The position numbers were made by a program, and so were the translations under genes. The notes beneath the pieces were generated by a model. It searched no databases, had not been told where the DNA came from, and saw only the letters and a list, made by a program, of their open reading frames with translations. This document shows, piece by piece, positions 9,802 through 20,638 of a DNA stretch of 64,000 nt. The stretch covers positions 30,534 through 94,533 of the forward strand of contig VCMS01000028.1 in NCBI GenBank assembly GCA_022539475.1. The letters run 5' to 3'. Each line of letters starts with the position of its first letter. Positions within the stretch are counted from its first letter, which is position 1. The DNA is from Gracilaria domingensis (taxonomy: Eukaryota > Rhodophyta > Florideophyceae > Gracilariales > Gracilariaceae).

Positions 9802-10073
9802 GCTGAGAACGGAGAATATATTTTGAGTTTAAATCACGTGCTTTCGTTCAAAAAGGAACGTAGGTACACGTCGACCTCAACACAAGGGTGTACTTCTCGT
9901 ATTATCTACCACTGGTTATAAACCTGTGGTTTCCCAACGTTGTACGCTGTACACTTGTCCAATCTCGCACAGAAAAATAAATCTCTTCCCTTCGCCGCCG
10001 CCGCCGCGCCTCCGACGTCCGAACTTCCGTTACCGTCGTGAGCCATGCCATCGATATCATCGCGTTATACTCC

Positions 10074-10150
10074 GCTCCGTCGTACTTTTTCCCGCCCTCC
10101 ACTTTATGGAGGCTCCATAAAGTAGAGGGCGGAAGAAAGTAGGACGGAGT
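10074..10150. repeat. Long hairpin in the right arm of copy 1
   Basis: Inverted repeat with arms CCGCCCTC...GAGGGCGG and an apical part ACTTTATGGA/TCCATAAAGT. The corresponding hairpin in copy 2 (39106-39177) keeps the outer stem but has a different apical stem (CGCACT../..AGTGCG), which also pairs. The 9802-10073 interval between the transposase start and this hairpin holds no gene that I can support. Confidence 0.7.
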
Positions 10151-10426
10151 CATCCGTATCTCAGGGATGTATTCCGTGCAGTCTTTTCGTACGTTCTTCC
10201 ATATCCTTCCACGTATCTTTGCTCTAAACTAACCAATCCTCACCGCGTTTCTTCGCGCTCTGCGACATGGAAACGGCAGGAAATAAGCTAATCACCCTCA
10301 ACTTCTTCTATTTCTTCAAGATATAGAACGAGTTGAAGGGTGAAAACGGGAACCCGGTAACCCAAACCGACGACTGTAAGTACGCGACCAATAGTTCATT
10401 TCGTTGCGCCATAGGCTCTAGCTCTG

Positions 10427-11180
10427 CCTGTTCGGGATAGGCGATTCTGGTACTTGGTTGAGACATAGGTTTCTGTCTCGTTTATCGCATCTTGCGGTAT
10501 GTTTGCTGCATGGGCATTCTCGGTGTCGTTGCTTGTGAGTTCTTGCTTCGAGACCTTTCGCGTTTTACGATGAATGGATTGCTGGTAATCTAACCGATCA
10601 CTTTCCTTCTTCTTCTTCCTTTTGCGAGTTACTAGGTCCCTCGACTTTTCTAGCGCAACGTTTCTGTTTTGCTTTATCAATGGTACGTTCCATCGCAATT
10701 CAAATGTTTCCAACGGAGCATTGACTAACTTATGGATACTTTCTGCTTGCGTATACAGGTAAACGACCAATTTTATTTCATCTCTCCAGATCCATCATCG
10801 ATCTTGAGAGACAAAATGAAATTGGTCGTTTTACTGTCTGACTGTTCGGGATAGGCGATTCTGGTACTTGTTTGGGATATAGGCTAGATTCTCGTTTATC
10901 GCGTCTTGCGGTATGTTTGCTGCATGGGCATTCTCGGTGTCCTTGCTTGTGAGTTCTCGCTTCGACACCTTTCGCGGTTTACGATGATATGGTGGGCTGG
11001 TAATCTAACCGATCCCTTTCCTGCTTCTTCTTCCGTTTGCGAGTTACCAGGTGCCTCGACTTTTCTAGCGCAACGTTTCTGTTTCGTTTTATCAATGGTA
11101 CGTTCCATCGCATTTCAAATGTATCTAACGGATCATTGACTAACTTATGGATAATTTCTGCTTGCGTATACAGGTAAATG
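10427..11180. repeat. Two direct copies of a ~340-bp unit with an inverted link
   Basis: A block beginning CTGTTCGGGATAGGCGATTC recurs at about 10427-10762 and 10842-11178. Between them, 10763-10831 forms an inverted repeat (AAACGACCAATTT.. / ..AAATTGGTCGTTT). Copy 2 has one complete unit (39607-39952) and one truncated unit (39420-39590). No gene is supported here. Confidence 0.75.
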
Positions 11181-11219
11181 ACTTTTGATGCGGACGTAGC
11201 TCACGAGTTGCAGGTGCAG

Positions 11220-11371
11220 GTTCCTCAAGTAGGGAACCATGCATCTGGGCACGGTTCCCTACATGAGGAACGGAGAGGATGAGGCGCTTCGCGCCTCATC
11301 CTCTCGGAGTGCGTATGTGTTCTACCGATACAGCCGATGGTAGAGATGCCCTCTGCGGCATCTGCCGCAGA
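11220..11371. repeat. Three consecutive hairpins near the right end
   Basis: Stems at 11220-11238/11253-11271 (GTTCCTCAAGTAGGGAACC pairing with an imperfect inverse), 11273-11287/11291-11305 (a perfect 15-bp stem with a TTC loop) and 11352-11360/11363-11371 (TCTGCGGCA/TGCCGCAGA). All three are conserved in copy 2 at about 39998-40150. Their position about 430-580 bp from the right end suggests a structural or regulatory role in transposition. Confidence 0.8.
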
Positions 11372-11666
11372 TTGCGCCTACACCCGCTCCATTATGGGGA
11401 AATGGTACATGTAATATAGCGAAGTAGTGGTTAGCAAAAGCGGTCGATAGAAGAATAGATACGAATAAAACGGTATGATTTCAGAATGGGCATCATCTGT
11501 ACTAGCACTAGTATTCCATGCGTTGCAGGGTATCATTCCGCAGAAGGTATCGTGTAATGTGCACCTTAATGGAAACTGAACCTAGACTTCGCGAAATACC
11601 GTTCAGGTAGCCCTCGACTAAAGCACTAGCACGAGTGGAAAACCCCCCAGTATTTACTGCACAGAG

Positions 11667-11798
11667 ATTCTGGACGACCCAAGCAATTATCTGCAAATTT
11701 TGAAATAATTGATCTCGATATTTTTTCAAAAAATTTACTGGACGACCCTTGCCAATTTCTGGACGACCCTCGCCAAAAACTAGCATCTGCAAGAGACA
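11667..11798. repeat. Subterminal repeats and right terminus of the transposon (copy 1)
   Basis: Three direct repeats with core CTGGACGACCC occur at 11667-11680, about 11736-11747 and 11757-11770. They are followed by CTAGCATCTGC and the terminus AAGAGACA at 11798. Clustered subterminal repeats are typical transposase-binding sites of CACTA-like elements. The inverse of CCAAAAACTAGC near this end resembles GCTAGTTTTGG near the left end of copy 2. Confidence 0.75.
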
Positions 11799-13152
11799 GA
11801 TGCGGGTTCGGCTCTGGACTAGTTTCGCCTACGCGAAGTGCACCACTCCTCCTGGAGAGTCACCGCGTACGGTACGTTCTAGCTCCATCCCTCGGGATCA
11901 TTCAGGCAATTCTGATCATTTGTGGCCATTGCACTCGGACTAATTCTGTCTTCCGACACCTTTCATTGCGCAGATACCTGCTTAACCACAAGTGGTAGGA
12001 CTACCAACTCTGTATAGAGATCTTTGCCGCGTGGGCTGAACACACGTCTCCGTCACCCGCCGCCGGGTCTGTTGCCGCTTTCCGCACGCCCCGCCGGGGG
12101 TTTCTTCTTGTTTTCCCCTTTTTTCCTTTTTTTGCTTAGGGTGTCCACTGTTCACCCTATAAGAAATTTTTTAAATTTTGTGAACGTAACATAAAGGAAT
12201 TCGGATGTGCCGGACCCTCACATTACACTCGTTCAGCCTTCCGCGCGACCTCCTTTTTGACACGGTGCATATTAAATTCTCAATTTTTTCAATTTTTTGA
12301 GTGTCATTGGAGGGTCCATTATGGTTGTTCTCGTTGCACATTATGCTATTGTGAGTGTCATGTACCACCAGCACTATCCTTCGACACTCCTTCCATATTC
12401 TTATCGTTTTCTGTTTTGACACCCTAGGTGGGGCTGTATGGCACGATTTTATTGATCCATTTCACTACCAAGCCCTATAAGAAATTTTTGCAGCTTGCGG
12501 ATCACGCGCGGATGTAAATTGGATAGTTTTTCAAAAATAGGAGCGCACTATGTGATGGAATGGAGGATTAAAATCGCCTCCTATGACCTCATTTAGGGTG
12601 CCAAAAGGGAGTGTGCTGTGAGTTTAGGACGAGTGGGAAAGGATAGTGCAAGTGTCATAACGCACTCAGAACAGCCTATCATGCAATGAGAACAACCTGA
12701 GCACACCCTCATATGACATTCACAAAATTGAAAAAAATTGAATATTTAATATGCACCGTGCCAAAATGGAGGTCGCGCGGAAGGCTTAACGAATGTAATG
12801 TGAGGGTCTACAACATCCGAGTACCTTCATGTTACGTTCACAATTTTGAAGAAATTTCTTATAGGGAAGCGCTCTCCAATTTTTGAAAAAGCCTCCAATT
12901 AATATCCGCGCGTGCTCCACAAACCACAAGACTTTTTTATAGGTCACTGGTGCCGCCCACCACTATCGTCTCCGTTTCCGGATCTTTGCCTAGCCTGTTC
13001 CTCGTCAACCTCCGAGGTATATCCCGAGGCACGGGCGGTCTTACACATGCCATTCTCCGTGCACGGAGGGCTCATTCCTTCAGTCTACCTCCCTTAGGGA
13101 GCAAGGACTCGAACGCCTTGAGTGTCTCTCCGGTTCCCGGGTTTGCACTACA
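11799..13152 (+). mobile_element. Partial gypsy-type LTR (LTR F), split by a MITE
   Basis: 11803-12143 aligns, with divergence, to the internal part of the element A LTR: GTTCGGCTCTG, the CACCGCGTACGGTACG block and CTCTGTATAGAG. 13005-13152 aligns to its 3' end (CACGGGCGGTCTTACAC, CAAGGACTCGAACGCCTTGAG), finishing in CACTACA. A MITE-rich insertion occupies about 12134-12930. The 5' part of this LTR would lie left of transposon copy 1, outside the window. No coding sequence is present. Confidence 0.65.
12155..12866. mobile_element. MITE with ~170-bp terminal inverted repeats
   Basis: The left end CCCTATAAGAAATTT and its inverse at 12866 continue into inverted arms of about 170 bp that include TTGTGAACGTAACAT and GCCTTCCGCGCGACCTCC. 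A third copy of CCCTATAAGAAATTT at about 12475, and matching inverted sequence around 12490-12540 and 12867-12920, show that a second related MITE is nested with it. No ORF; internal sequence unassigned. Confidence 0.75.
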
Positions 13153-15136
13153 CCTTACTGAGAAGTCTTGCGTTCCAATGAGCAAAAATGATCTTTTGTG
13201 TCCTTCTCTCACTCATCTTGCTCCGATATTTTATGTGTAGGCGCCCTTGAAGGCTGAAACTGCGTTCCGCTGCACAGAAAGAGGGAGAGCACGACAAAGT
13301 TCTGCATGCGAACTCGACTAGCTCTTGATTGCGTTGGTCAACAGCCCTGCGCCACCAAACCAATGTTGCACCCCGATACTGTTGCAAGTATCGTACACTT
13401 TCAACATTCATTGACCTCTGGTCATGCCACCGCAGCACCTGCGCATCATACTGACACAAAATCCTGTGCGACAGAGTCATGGACTCATCACCTCCAAAGG
13501 CACTGCAATAATGGCAAAGATGTGTTTTAAACGGTTCCATGTACGCCGTTGTCTCTCTCGGACACTGCATGGTATCCAAAAAGTAGGCTGCGAAGTGTAT
13601 ATCGTCCAATATATAGAACTTCATTCTTCAGAAGGCACGCTCTCTCTGCTGTCTCCTCTTCCGAACCTGAAAAACCACCAAGATCTCTTGCTTTCTGTAC
13701 ACAGTAAGATGGCTTCCCGTTGGTACCCCAATAAGACTTCTTTCCTATTCCAAGGTCTTCGGAACAACATCCGCCACTGAACAGTTTTCACTGTCAAAGA
13801 AGCGCAAATATTTGCGTACAACACGCAACACTCTTCGAATATCCCGCGTTTCTTCGAGTAGCTCATTGCCGTTGATTGCGTTATCAAAGAAAATAACTCT
13901 GTCCTGTTCTGCATTCTGAGAACGAGTTCGATAGAGAGTAGTGCGATAATCGACTTCAGAAATAGCCATAGAAAGAACAGGGTGGCAACGTATATAAGAC
14001 TCCAGCATGTCCTCCACAACCGCAAATCGAGTAACGTAATGCCTGCGGGGAAGAACCGTAAAGAAGTTCGTCAAATCTTCGTCGCTATCACCCCTCGATC
14101 GTGATCGCAGCAAGCACCTGTTGTTAAGACTTTCGTCGTGCGCATGAATTAAACATTTGACCCTGGCCAGGAACAGTTTTTGGTTTCTCGTCTCCGTAAC
14201 GACGTGGGCAACCCGAAAAAGAACCTTTTTGAGCCATGGAAGCTTTCCGATATCTTCCATTAGCAAGTCGGACACATGCGCTTGATCCTGAATCCCTACG
14301 AGCTCTTTATACTTCAGGGCCAGTGCCTTCTTTGCATTAACACATGCTTGGGCATTGTCACTTACCACGCCACATATTCGTTCCATCCCACCAAGTGGTT
14401 CGACGGCATTCTCTAAAACTTGCACATACTTTTCTGCTCCAGCAGTGATGGACCCTGTAAAAACAAACTCAACAAAGAACGAGAGTCGTTGACACCTCTG
14501 CTGTCCCTCGCTTCGGAGTAGTACATTCACAACAGTTGATGAATTTGTATCTTCCCATGCATCGAAAATAACCGTACCAAAATCAGACTGCAACCTGCTG
14601 CACATACCCGAAAAAGTAATTCCTTTCTTTTCATCAAAGTAAGAATCCAAAAGTTCTCCCGAGAGTCTCTGAGAAGACGGCAGGAATCGATGCACATGAT
14701 CAGGTCGCAACTTCCTAAGAAACTGCACAAAGCCATTCTCCTGCCCTTCTTGTTTGTCTACTAAACTAAAGGGCCATCCACGTTCACAAACGGCTGCAAT
14801 CAAAAGCCGGTTGATTTCCGCTGCTTCCTCTGTAGAGCACTGATCAACCGTTGGCACTTCCAACTTAATCTTCTTGTACAAGGAGTGCTCCTTATCGAGG
14901 CTTGATCTATTAATCCACCGCACACCAACAGAACCCTTTTCGAAGTCAATTAGTTCCTGTTTTGCAACAGTTTCTCCATCTGCGCTTGATCATGATTCAA
15001 CCATCTCTTTAGGTAGAGCTCTGCATCCTACGCTGATTGTCTCTCTTTCAGGAGGGCTCATCGCAAAGCAACGCACGTTATGCAGAGCCTGTTTGGTGGC
15101 GTGATCTGTATCAAGTAGTGAGTTGCAATTCTTGCA
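13148..15136 (-). pseudogene. hAT-family transposase, decayed (hAT-1)
   Basis: Reading leftward from 15136, a BED-like zinc finger (CKNC...H...C) is followed in the same frame by a TGA at 14992-14990. The main 392-residue body (14923-13745) then has hAT core motifs: a DAW strand, GVVSDNAQACVNAKK and DQAHVSDLLMEDIGKL. After frame changes between 13745 and 13624, the C-terminal dimerisation region follows (13624-13148), with AAERSFSLQGRLH and the conserved R..M..RR tail. At least one stop and two frameshifts make it non-functional. It is head to head with hAT-2. Confidence 0.8.
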
Positions 15137-15348
15137 CTTTCACGATTTGCTACCGAGATCATCCGCTTCAAGCCAATGATGTGGCCAATATGCAAGTCGC
15201 CGTTAACTTTGCTTGTTCGATTGAGAACCACTAGATGTTTCTGAGTGACCAGTTTGCCCTTGCGAGTGGGGGAGCCGAGTGCTAACACGCAAAGAGGCAG
15301 AAGGGTGAGAGAGTGCTTGTGATGTTCTTGGAGCTGTTGGTTCATTAG

Positions 15349-16848
15349 GTGATGGAAGTTGATCTTCTATGTCTTCTTTGTTTTCCATTTGGTGCACTGG
15401 AGCCTGAGCAAGATGTAGTACGTCAGATATTCTCTCGTGATACAATATCGATTGAACGAGAGATTACGATTGATTTGTTGTCAACAGACTGTAACTGTGA
15501 GAATGTTGTGAATGTCCTCCTGACAAATACTGGGGTTAACTGTTCGAGACTTACTTATTTTCTAAGATTAGTGTATACGGGATCTTCGAGCTGCGACGTG
15601 ATGTTTTATGCTGACATTGTTGACTCTGTATTCAAGGACTTTGGGGATATGAAGCGAATTACGGGCGTCGTGAGTGACAACACTGCCTCTTCTGTCAAGG
15701 CGAAGGAAGAAATCGTAAGGAGGTACAACCAAGTCATCGCTTGGCAGGACCAGACCCATGTTGCTAATCTCCTTATGAAAGATGTAGGAGGGCTACAGTG
15801 GGTATCGGATATACTGGCTACAGTTTCTGGGGTAGTGAATGATTTGCGCAAACATTCAAAGTTGTACTTTCGCTTTAAGCACTTGAAGGATTAGTTCAAC
15901 GTCGGTCTCCGTAATTCTGGGTACGTAACAAGTAATAGGGAGTTGGACCAGTATGGAAGAGTGGCTCCAACAAGAACAGCAGTCCTGCCCATGAAGATGG
16001 CCTCCACGCGTTTCGCAAGTGCGGAAGGAATGTTACACTCCTTTATCGGAGGTAAGCCTATTTACCAACAGATAGTGGACTGTACTGACTTTCATAGTAG
16101 TCTTTATGGCAACAGAAACACCCGCCGGCGAGAAAACTTTGAAGCTATTATTCGGGATAACACTTTTTTCGAGAAGTGCGGGGACATATATTAAGTACTT
16201 CGGATCATTTGGCAATACCTGCGCATATTCGATGACGACAGCTCCGTCATATCCGAAGTATTTCCTGCCGCGCGAGAGCTTCAGCAGAAACTACGAGTTC
16301 TGCCACTGACGTCGTACTTCACATTAGAGCGAAGGGAGGAAGTTCTGGCCTGCTTCCACAGTCGAATGAAGGACGACTGGCGAAAAATTCCTTTACTGAC
16401 ATCTCTTCACTTGGTAGCGTACGTGCTGGACATTCGCAGCCTAAATGATGACGTGACTGATTATAATGCGCAGCTGCTGAAGCTAATCCGCGTTTTCGTT
16501 TGCTCTGAGGTGTTCCCGCCAACGCAGAAACTGCCCAGCTCAGATGGTGTGGATGACGCCGTTCACCGGATGTTTGAAGAGTTCAGTTTCACGCGGTTGG
16601 CTTGGCGATCTCAGGCCGATATCCTCACGCAGAGGGAATCATTGATGGCATTTAAGAACATCCCCGTTCTGTATTGGATGCAGTTTCGGGGTAATTTGTG
16701 CTTAAGAGAACTTGTTCTTCGGGTTTTGTCAGAAAGCCCGTCATCGTCGAGTGTTGAAAGGAGCTTCAGCCTCCAGGGAAGGATCAGAACTCCCTCCCAT
16801 AATAGACTCCACCCACTCAGTGGAGAAAATGATATTCTGTGCGTTTAA
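15349..16848 (+). pseudogene. hAT-family transposase, decayed (hAT-2)
   Basis: One reading frame spans the whole interval with two in-frame stops (TAG at 15892-15894, TAA at 16192-16194). It shows GVVSDNTASSVKAKEE, DQTHVANLLMKDVGGL and the C-terminal SSSSVERSFSLQGRI dimerisation motif, paralleling hAT-1 at low identity. No BED finger was found in front, so the N-terminus is missing or degraded. A frame change near 16800 would extend the tail to 17113 (EKMIFCAFNRALNSRKRR in the second frame). Confidence 0.75.
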
Positions 16849-17113
16849 TCGGGCCCTGAACTCCCGAAAACGACGGTCTCAGGAGAGCGCATTGAGACCT
16901 TCACGCACTCTCGTGGTCGACGCGAGAGGATCGAGCGCTCCACAGCACACAGTTCCGACACCATCAGAAACGCCAGTGACGAATCCAGTTGGTAGAGAAG
17001 ACTTCGTTTCCTATTTCAAAATAGACCCAAGCGTTCAAGCTATCAACGAAGAGGTCAATGATGAGGACACTATAACCGAAGTCATCGTAGAGTCAGCATT
17101 TTCGGATGTCTAG

Positions 17114-18554
17114 AATGAAGAAAGCGAAGCTCGCCTGCCTGACTCAGATATTATACGCCGCCTGTTTAGATAGATAACTTTCTTGATAGCTATCTTCGTT
17201 ATTTCCATGCGCTTGTACCACGTCAGATGCGTGAAGCTGAGGCGTTTTCGATTGGAATTCGTGCAGTCATGGATAAAATTGAGCCCACAGCGTCGCTCTT
17301 GGAATGCAGAGCTGCTTGCGTTGGTAAGCAAGGGAGACTCACTCACGGTTTATCTCTCGTTTGCAACGGTATTGATACAACTGTTAGTACCATGGTGTCT
17401 CTTTCTAAGAAGGCGAATAATGCAACACTAAACTTGTGCAGGCTGTGCTCGTCAACGCCGCTCTTGTAGTTGATCTGCCACTGGTACTTTTGCTTGCTGC
17501 TCTATCCTTCTTGGGCTTATACTACACTGACCGGCTGTTCAGCGACGTGATCACGAGAACGAGGTCTACTCGGCATCTGCCATTTATGGGCAATGGGCTG
17601 GTAAACACTGATAGCATCTCCGTAGAGTTAGACCACGGTAGATTCTCAGGGCGGAACGGATATCAAGAGGATGACTCACCTGTCGACCGGAAGCAGGAAA
17701 CGATTGAAACCTCCCTCCCCTGCATGGGTGCTCCACCTTCTGAGACTGCCGGCTCTTCCGAGAATCACAGAAAGAAGAGAATTGCAGATATGAACACGCC
17801 TGCTCAAAGCAGCGCGGATGCGCGCTCCGTACATGCGGTAGCAGGTTCCTCTAGTGATGTTCGGGGTCTTGCCGGAAGGGAGAAACTGCAGCAGAAGATG
17901 TAAGAAGGGCGCCCTCTCGTCAAAAGAGACACCATGTGTCCTTCGAGAACCAAGGTGTTCCTTGAATGTCTAGGAAGAGCCAGGTCGCAAGGCAGTCTCG
18001 AAACCAGCCGACCAAAGGTGTAACCGAGGGATCAGAAATGATGTTTAATGGTTATCAAGAGCTATCGATAAGGCTCACAGGCCATATTGTGATTTGCACG
18101 ATTGGACGTATGGCTCTTCAGAACTTGGGTTATTTCTTGTAGCCGGTTAAAGTTGAAAGGGGCTTTTCAAAAGGCAAGTCTGCATTGGTAGCCATTTGTT
18201 CCCGCCTTTCTGAAGAAGAAGAAGTGGAACTAGAGCTGTATGCACCTAATAGTGGTATCCTATAATCTGACAGGCGTCGGTTTCCGACGAAGAGGAATCA
18301 GAGTCGCAGCGGAGTCAGAATCGCAGCATCCATCATTGGCAGTGATCGAGGGAAATTCTGTAAGCGCGAAGACGCTGCGCCGAGCACAATTTGAGAAAGC
18401 TGAAGCAGTCGTGATCCTTGCCTGTGAAGATGAACGACATTGAACATATGGACCGGAAGGCCATCTTCACGGGCATGAATCTGGATTGTCTTCTGGGAGA
18501 AAACTCGGAGACTTTCCTGTGCACTATGCTTGATACGGAGGAGTCCATGCATGC
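17114..18554 (+). other. Unassigned region with a possible hAT tail fragment
   Basis: An ORF at 17436-17903 (155 residues, hydrophobic start then Ser/Glu-rich) has no recognisable family and may be a relic. About 18140-18260 reads VKVERGFSKGKSALVAI, resembling the conserved ERxFS tail of hAT transposases, so this may be a third degraded hAT. Nothing else is supported. Confidence 0.35.
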
Positions 18555-18585
18555 ATGGACTCCTCAGCATCAAGCATAGTGCACA
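18519..18585. repeat. Near-perfect 66-bp palindrome
   Basis: Arms centred at 18551/18552 (GAGTCCATGC|ATGCATGGAC core) extend to GTGCACTATGCTTGA and its inverse, with a 2-3 base asymmetry in the arm. No loop is present, so it would extrude as a cruciform. It could be a joined pair of element ends or a MITE core. Confidence 0.75.
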
Positions 18586-19088
18586 TTGCGCAATTGCTAC
18601 GAGCGCCGGCGCATCCAAGATGTCCTGGAGCAGTCCTGGGAACAGTCCCGGAAGAGAGCATGGAGCTCGCTGTGACAATGTCAAATGTGGACGAAGTGCG
18701 TCGAACACAGTCGAAAAGCCGCTTTGGAAAGTTCAATAATAACTACAAGAATGCACTGAACTCCACTCAGAGTTTTCCAAATCGAACATTTAGTTATCCT
18801 GCCATAACTGCAAATGGACGTGTTCCTCCATCTGTCTCGTTTCTGTGCGATGGAAGCTTCGGAGCAGGGAGTGTAGCTCTCCGAAATTACCCGCAGAGCT
18901 TGTCGCAGAATATCTTTAGTGCACGGGTGCCTTACGCCACATCATTTGGAGGGCTGCAACTAGTTCGGGATGGAGATGACGCTGCGTTAATGCAAAATCC
19001 ATCGTTAGATGGAGACTCGGCCTTCAGAATTCTTTTTGGGTCCATCAGCGAACGAGGGCTTTGGCAGCGACGACACTCTCAGAGATGA
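18555..19088 (+). CDS. Hypothetical ORF, unknown
   Basis: 177 codons starting inside the palindrome. The C-terminal two thirds have an ordinary, non-repetitive composition (for example FGAGSVALRNYPQSLSQNIF), which argues weakly for a coding relic. No family was recognised and no neighbour suggests a role. The first ~30 codons overlap palindrome sequence and are unlikely to be original. Confidence 0.25.
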   Translation: MDSSASSIVHIAQLLRAPAHPRCPGAVLGTVPEESMELAVTMSNVDEVRRTQSKSRFGKFNNNYKNALNSTQSFPNRTFSYPAITANGRVPPSVSFLCDGSFGAGSVALRNYPQSLSQNIFSARVPYATSFGGLQLVRDGDDAALMQNPSLDGDSAFRILFGSISERGLWQRRHSQR

Positions 19089-20445
19089 AAATGAAAAGAG
19101 GAGGGCTATGAATGTGTTAGGGCACGGTTTTCGGGATGAATTATTTTAGAAGACAAGGTACGCTTCTGGAGGGATGGTTATTTCGTCAACATATATGTCA
19201 TTGCTTATCCGAGAATTAGCGATGCCCGGGCAAGTTGCGGTGGTGAGAACGATTTTTGGGACGACAAGCGGGAAGCATACAAAGCCGAAACAAATCTGGA
19301 TTCGAACAAAAAGCATCACCGCCAAGTGGATTGGCAATGCGCAACGGATATATGTGAAGGTCTTTGAGGTTCCAACTAGGTACAGCGCGATTTCCATCGG
19401 CTTAAATCGCTCTGGAAATGCGAACGTCCGTCTACAGTTTGTTGCTGGCTCTGAATGCAGTAGCTAGTCATTGTCTAGCAGTAGCTCTCAATCATACGGG
19501 AGTTTTATTGAATCTAACCTTACAGGCAACTCGCGAAGGTCGCCTCATGATATCTCAAATGAATGGCGGACTATAGTGAAGACGTTTCTGATATCGGTCA
19601 TGACGTATCTCAACCACTGTGTGCACTCAACGAGCAAAGCAGGTTGCTGAGAACGCATGCTGGGCAGAGCGGCAAGGAGTATGGTACAGCAAGGTCGCAA
19701 ATTATATATGCTATAGACGTGCAACCACACTAATTGGATAAAGAGACATCATCTTTTGCTTCGTTCGAACTGGCTTTCACTTCATTTCCCGATTTGTGCG
19801 CCACGCTATTGACAGTACTGGCTCTTCTTCCCTTGGTTTCCTTGTCAACGTTATTGTACCTGGTTTAGAACATGTAAATTAGATTAGGATGATAGATCAA
19901 GAATGAAAATCAACCCGTTCTTGCTGTATACGTACATGGAAATATGTAGACATCCACTTTCCAAGTGGCATCTTGTTGACAAAATTTTTTTTATGAAATC
20001 TACAAGTTTTATTAGTAACGAACCCCGTTATATACAATGAACTATCGGTAGGAACGTGCGGGCTGGTTCTGTGTAGCAATCTTGTCCGTGATTGAATTGA
20101 ATCAGACACAGTCTTTTGCGTATTTGATTCGGTCTTATCCTGCATAGTGAGGACCTAGTATTCGGCAGTTAACGCGATAAAACCTTTGGAGAAAGTGTGC
20201 GAAGACGAAAACAAATGAAAGGTGGTAAAGTTGAAGTATCTCAATTTGCATCCAGATTGAACTTACGTAGTTGAAAATGGAACGCAAACACTTTGAATTC
20301 GGAAGTGTTGGCGTTTGCTATCTGTATGATTGCTTTTTTTATCAAGGAAAATGAATACAACAGTGTTGTGTTGTTCAACTTTCATGATATTGTCCTTCTA
20401 TTGGTGTAAAAGGTGACGTACTGCTAGGTAGAGTCACTCTTCATA
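19089..20445. other. No supported gene
   Basis: AT-richer sequence with scattered short ORFs only. A 97-codon ORF at 19174-19467 has no recognisable motif. I see no clear repeat or RNA gene. Confidence 0.4.
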
Positions 20446-20633
20446 TGTGTGGGGCAAATTGGGAAAAGTGAAAACCCACCAGACTGTCCGAAGATCTGCT
20501 CTCTTGCGAGATAGTAAACCAGTGACAAAGCCCTCTGTACCACCGTAGCTTGGGTGTAAGACCGAGGTGGCGACTGGCTATACCTACAGAGGTGCCAGGT
20601 ACGATCGTGGGGAAACGATGAGAAACTTCAGAG
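20446..20633 (-). mobile_element. Antisense LTR (LTR E), part 1, interrupted by element A
   Basis: Read on the minus strand, this segment resembles the 3' end of the element A LTR family (GTAGGTATA, CGGTCTTACACCC, then a terminal CACACA). Its continuation is at 57926-58510 on the other side of element A, as expected if A inserted into it. Boundaries are approximate. Confidence 0.5.
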
Positions 20634-20638
20634 ATGGG
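20634..20638. repeat. 5-bp target-site duplication of element A, left copy
   Basis: ATGGG immediately precedes the LTR start TGTAGAGC. The identical ATGGG follows the 3' LTR at 57921-57925, more than 37 kb away. Confidence 0.9.

Larger units (their letters stand above)
1..11798 (+). mobile_element. Giant Plavaka/CACTA-like DNA transposon, copy 1 (left end outside window)
   Basis: Positions 1 onward match 31197 onward at nearly every base, and the match ends at 11798/40573, where the two copies enter different flanking DNA. The right end is defined by that divergence: both copies finish in GCAAGAGACA. The element carries a methyltransferase-SET region, two unknown genes and a convergent transposase. 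Copy 1 keeps 2672 bp (2665-5336) that copy 2 has lost. It sits inside an LTR fragment that resumes at 11799. The left arm, with any cargo genes, lies before base 1. Target duplication cannot be tested for this copy. Confidence 0.9.

Noticed and set aside
13108-13130. tRNA T-arm-like GGACTCGAACGCC in LTR sequences (also near 21568 and 57869)
   Set aside because: It is a short LTR hairpin (CAAGG/CCTTG) with no cloverleaf around it.
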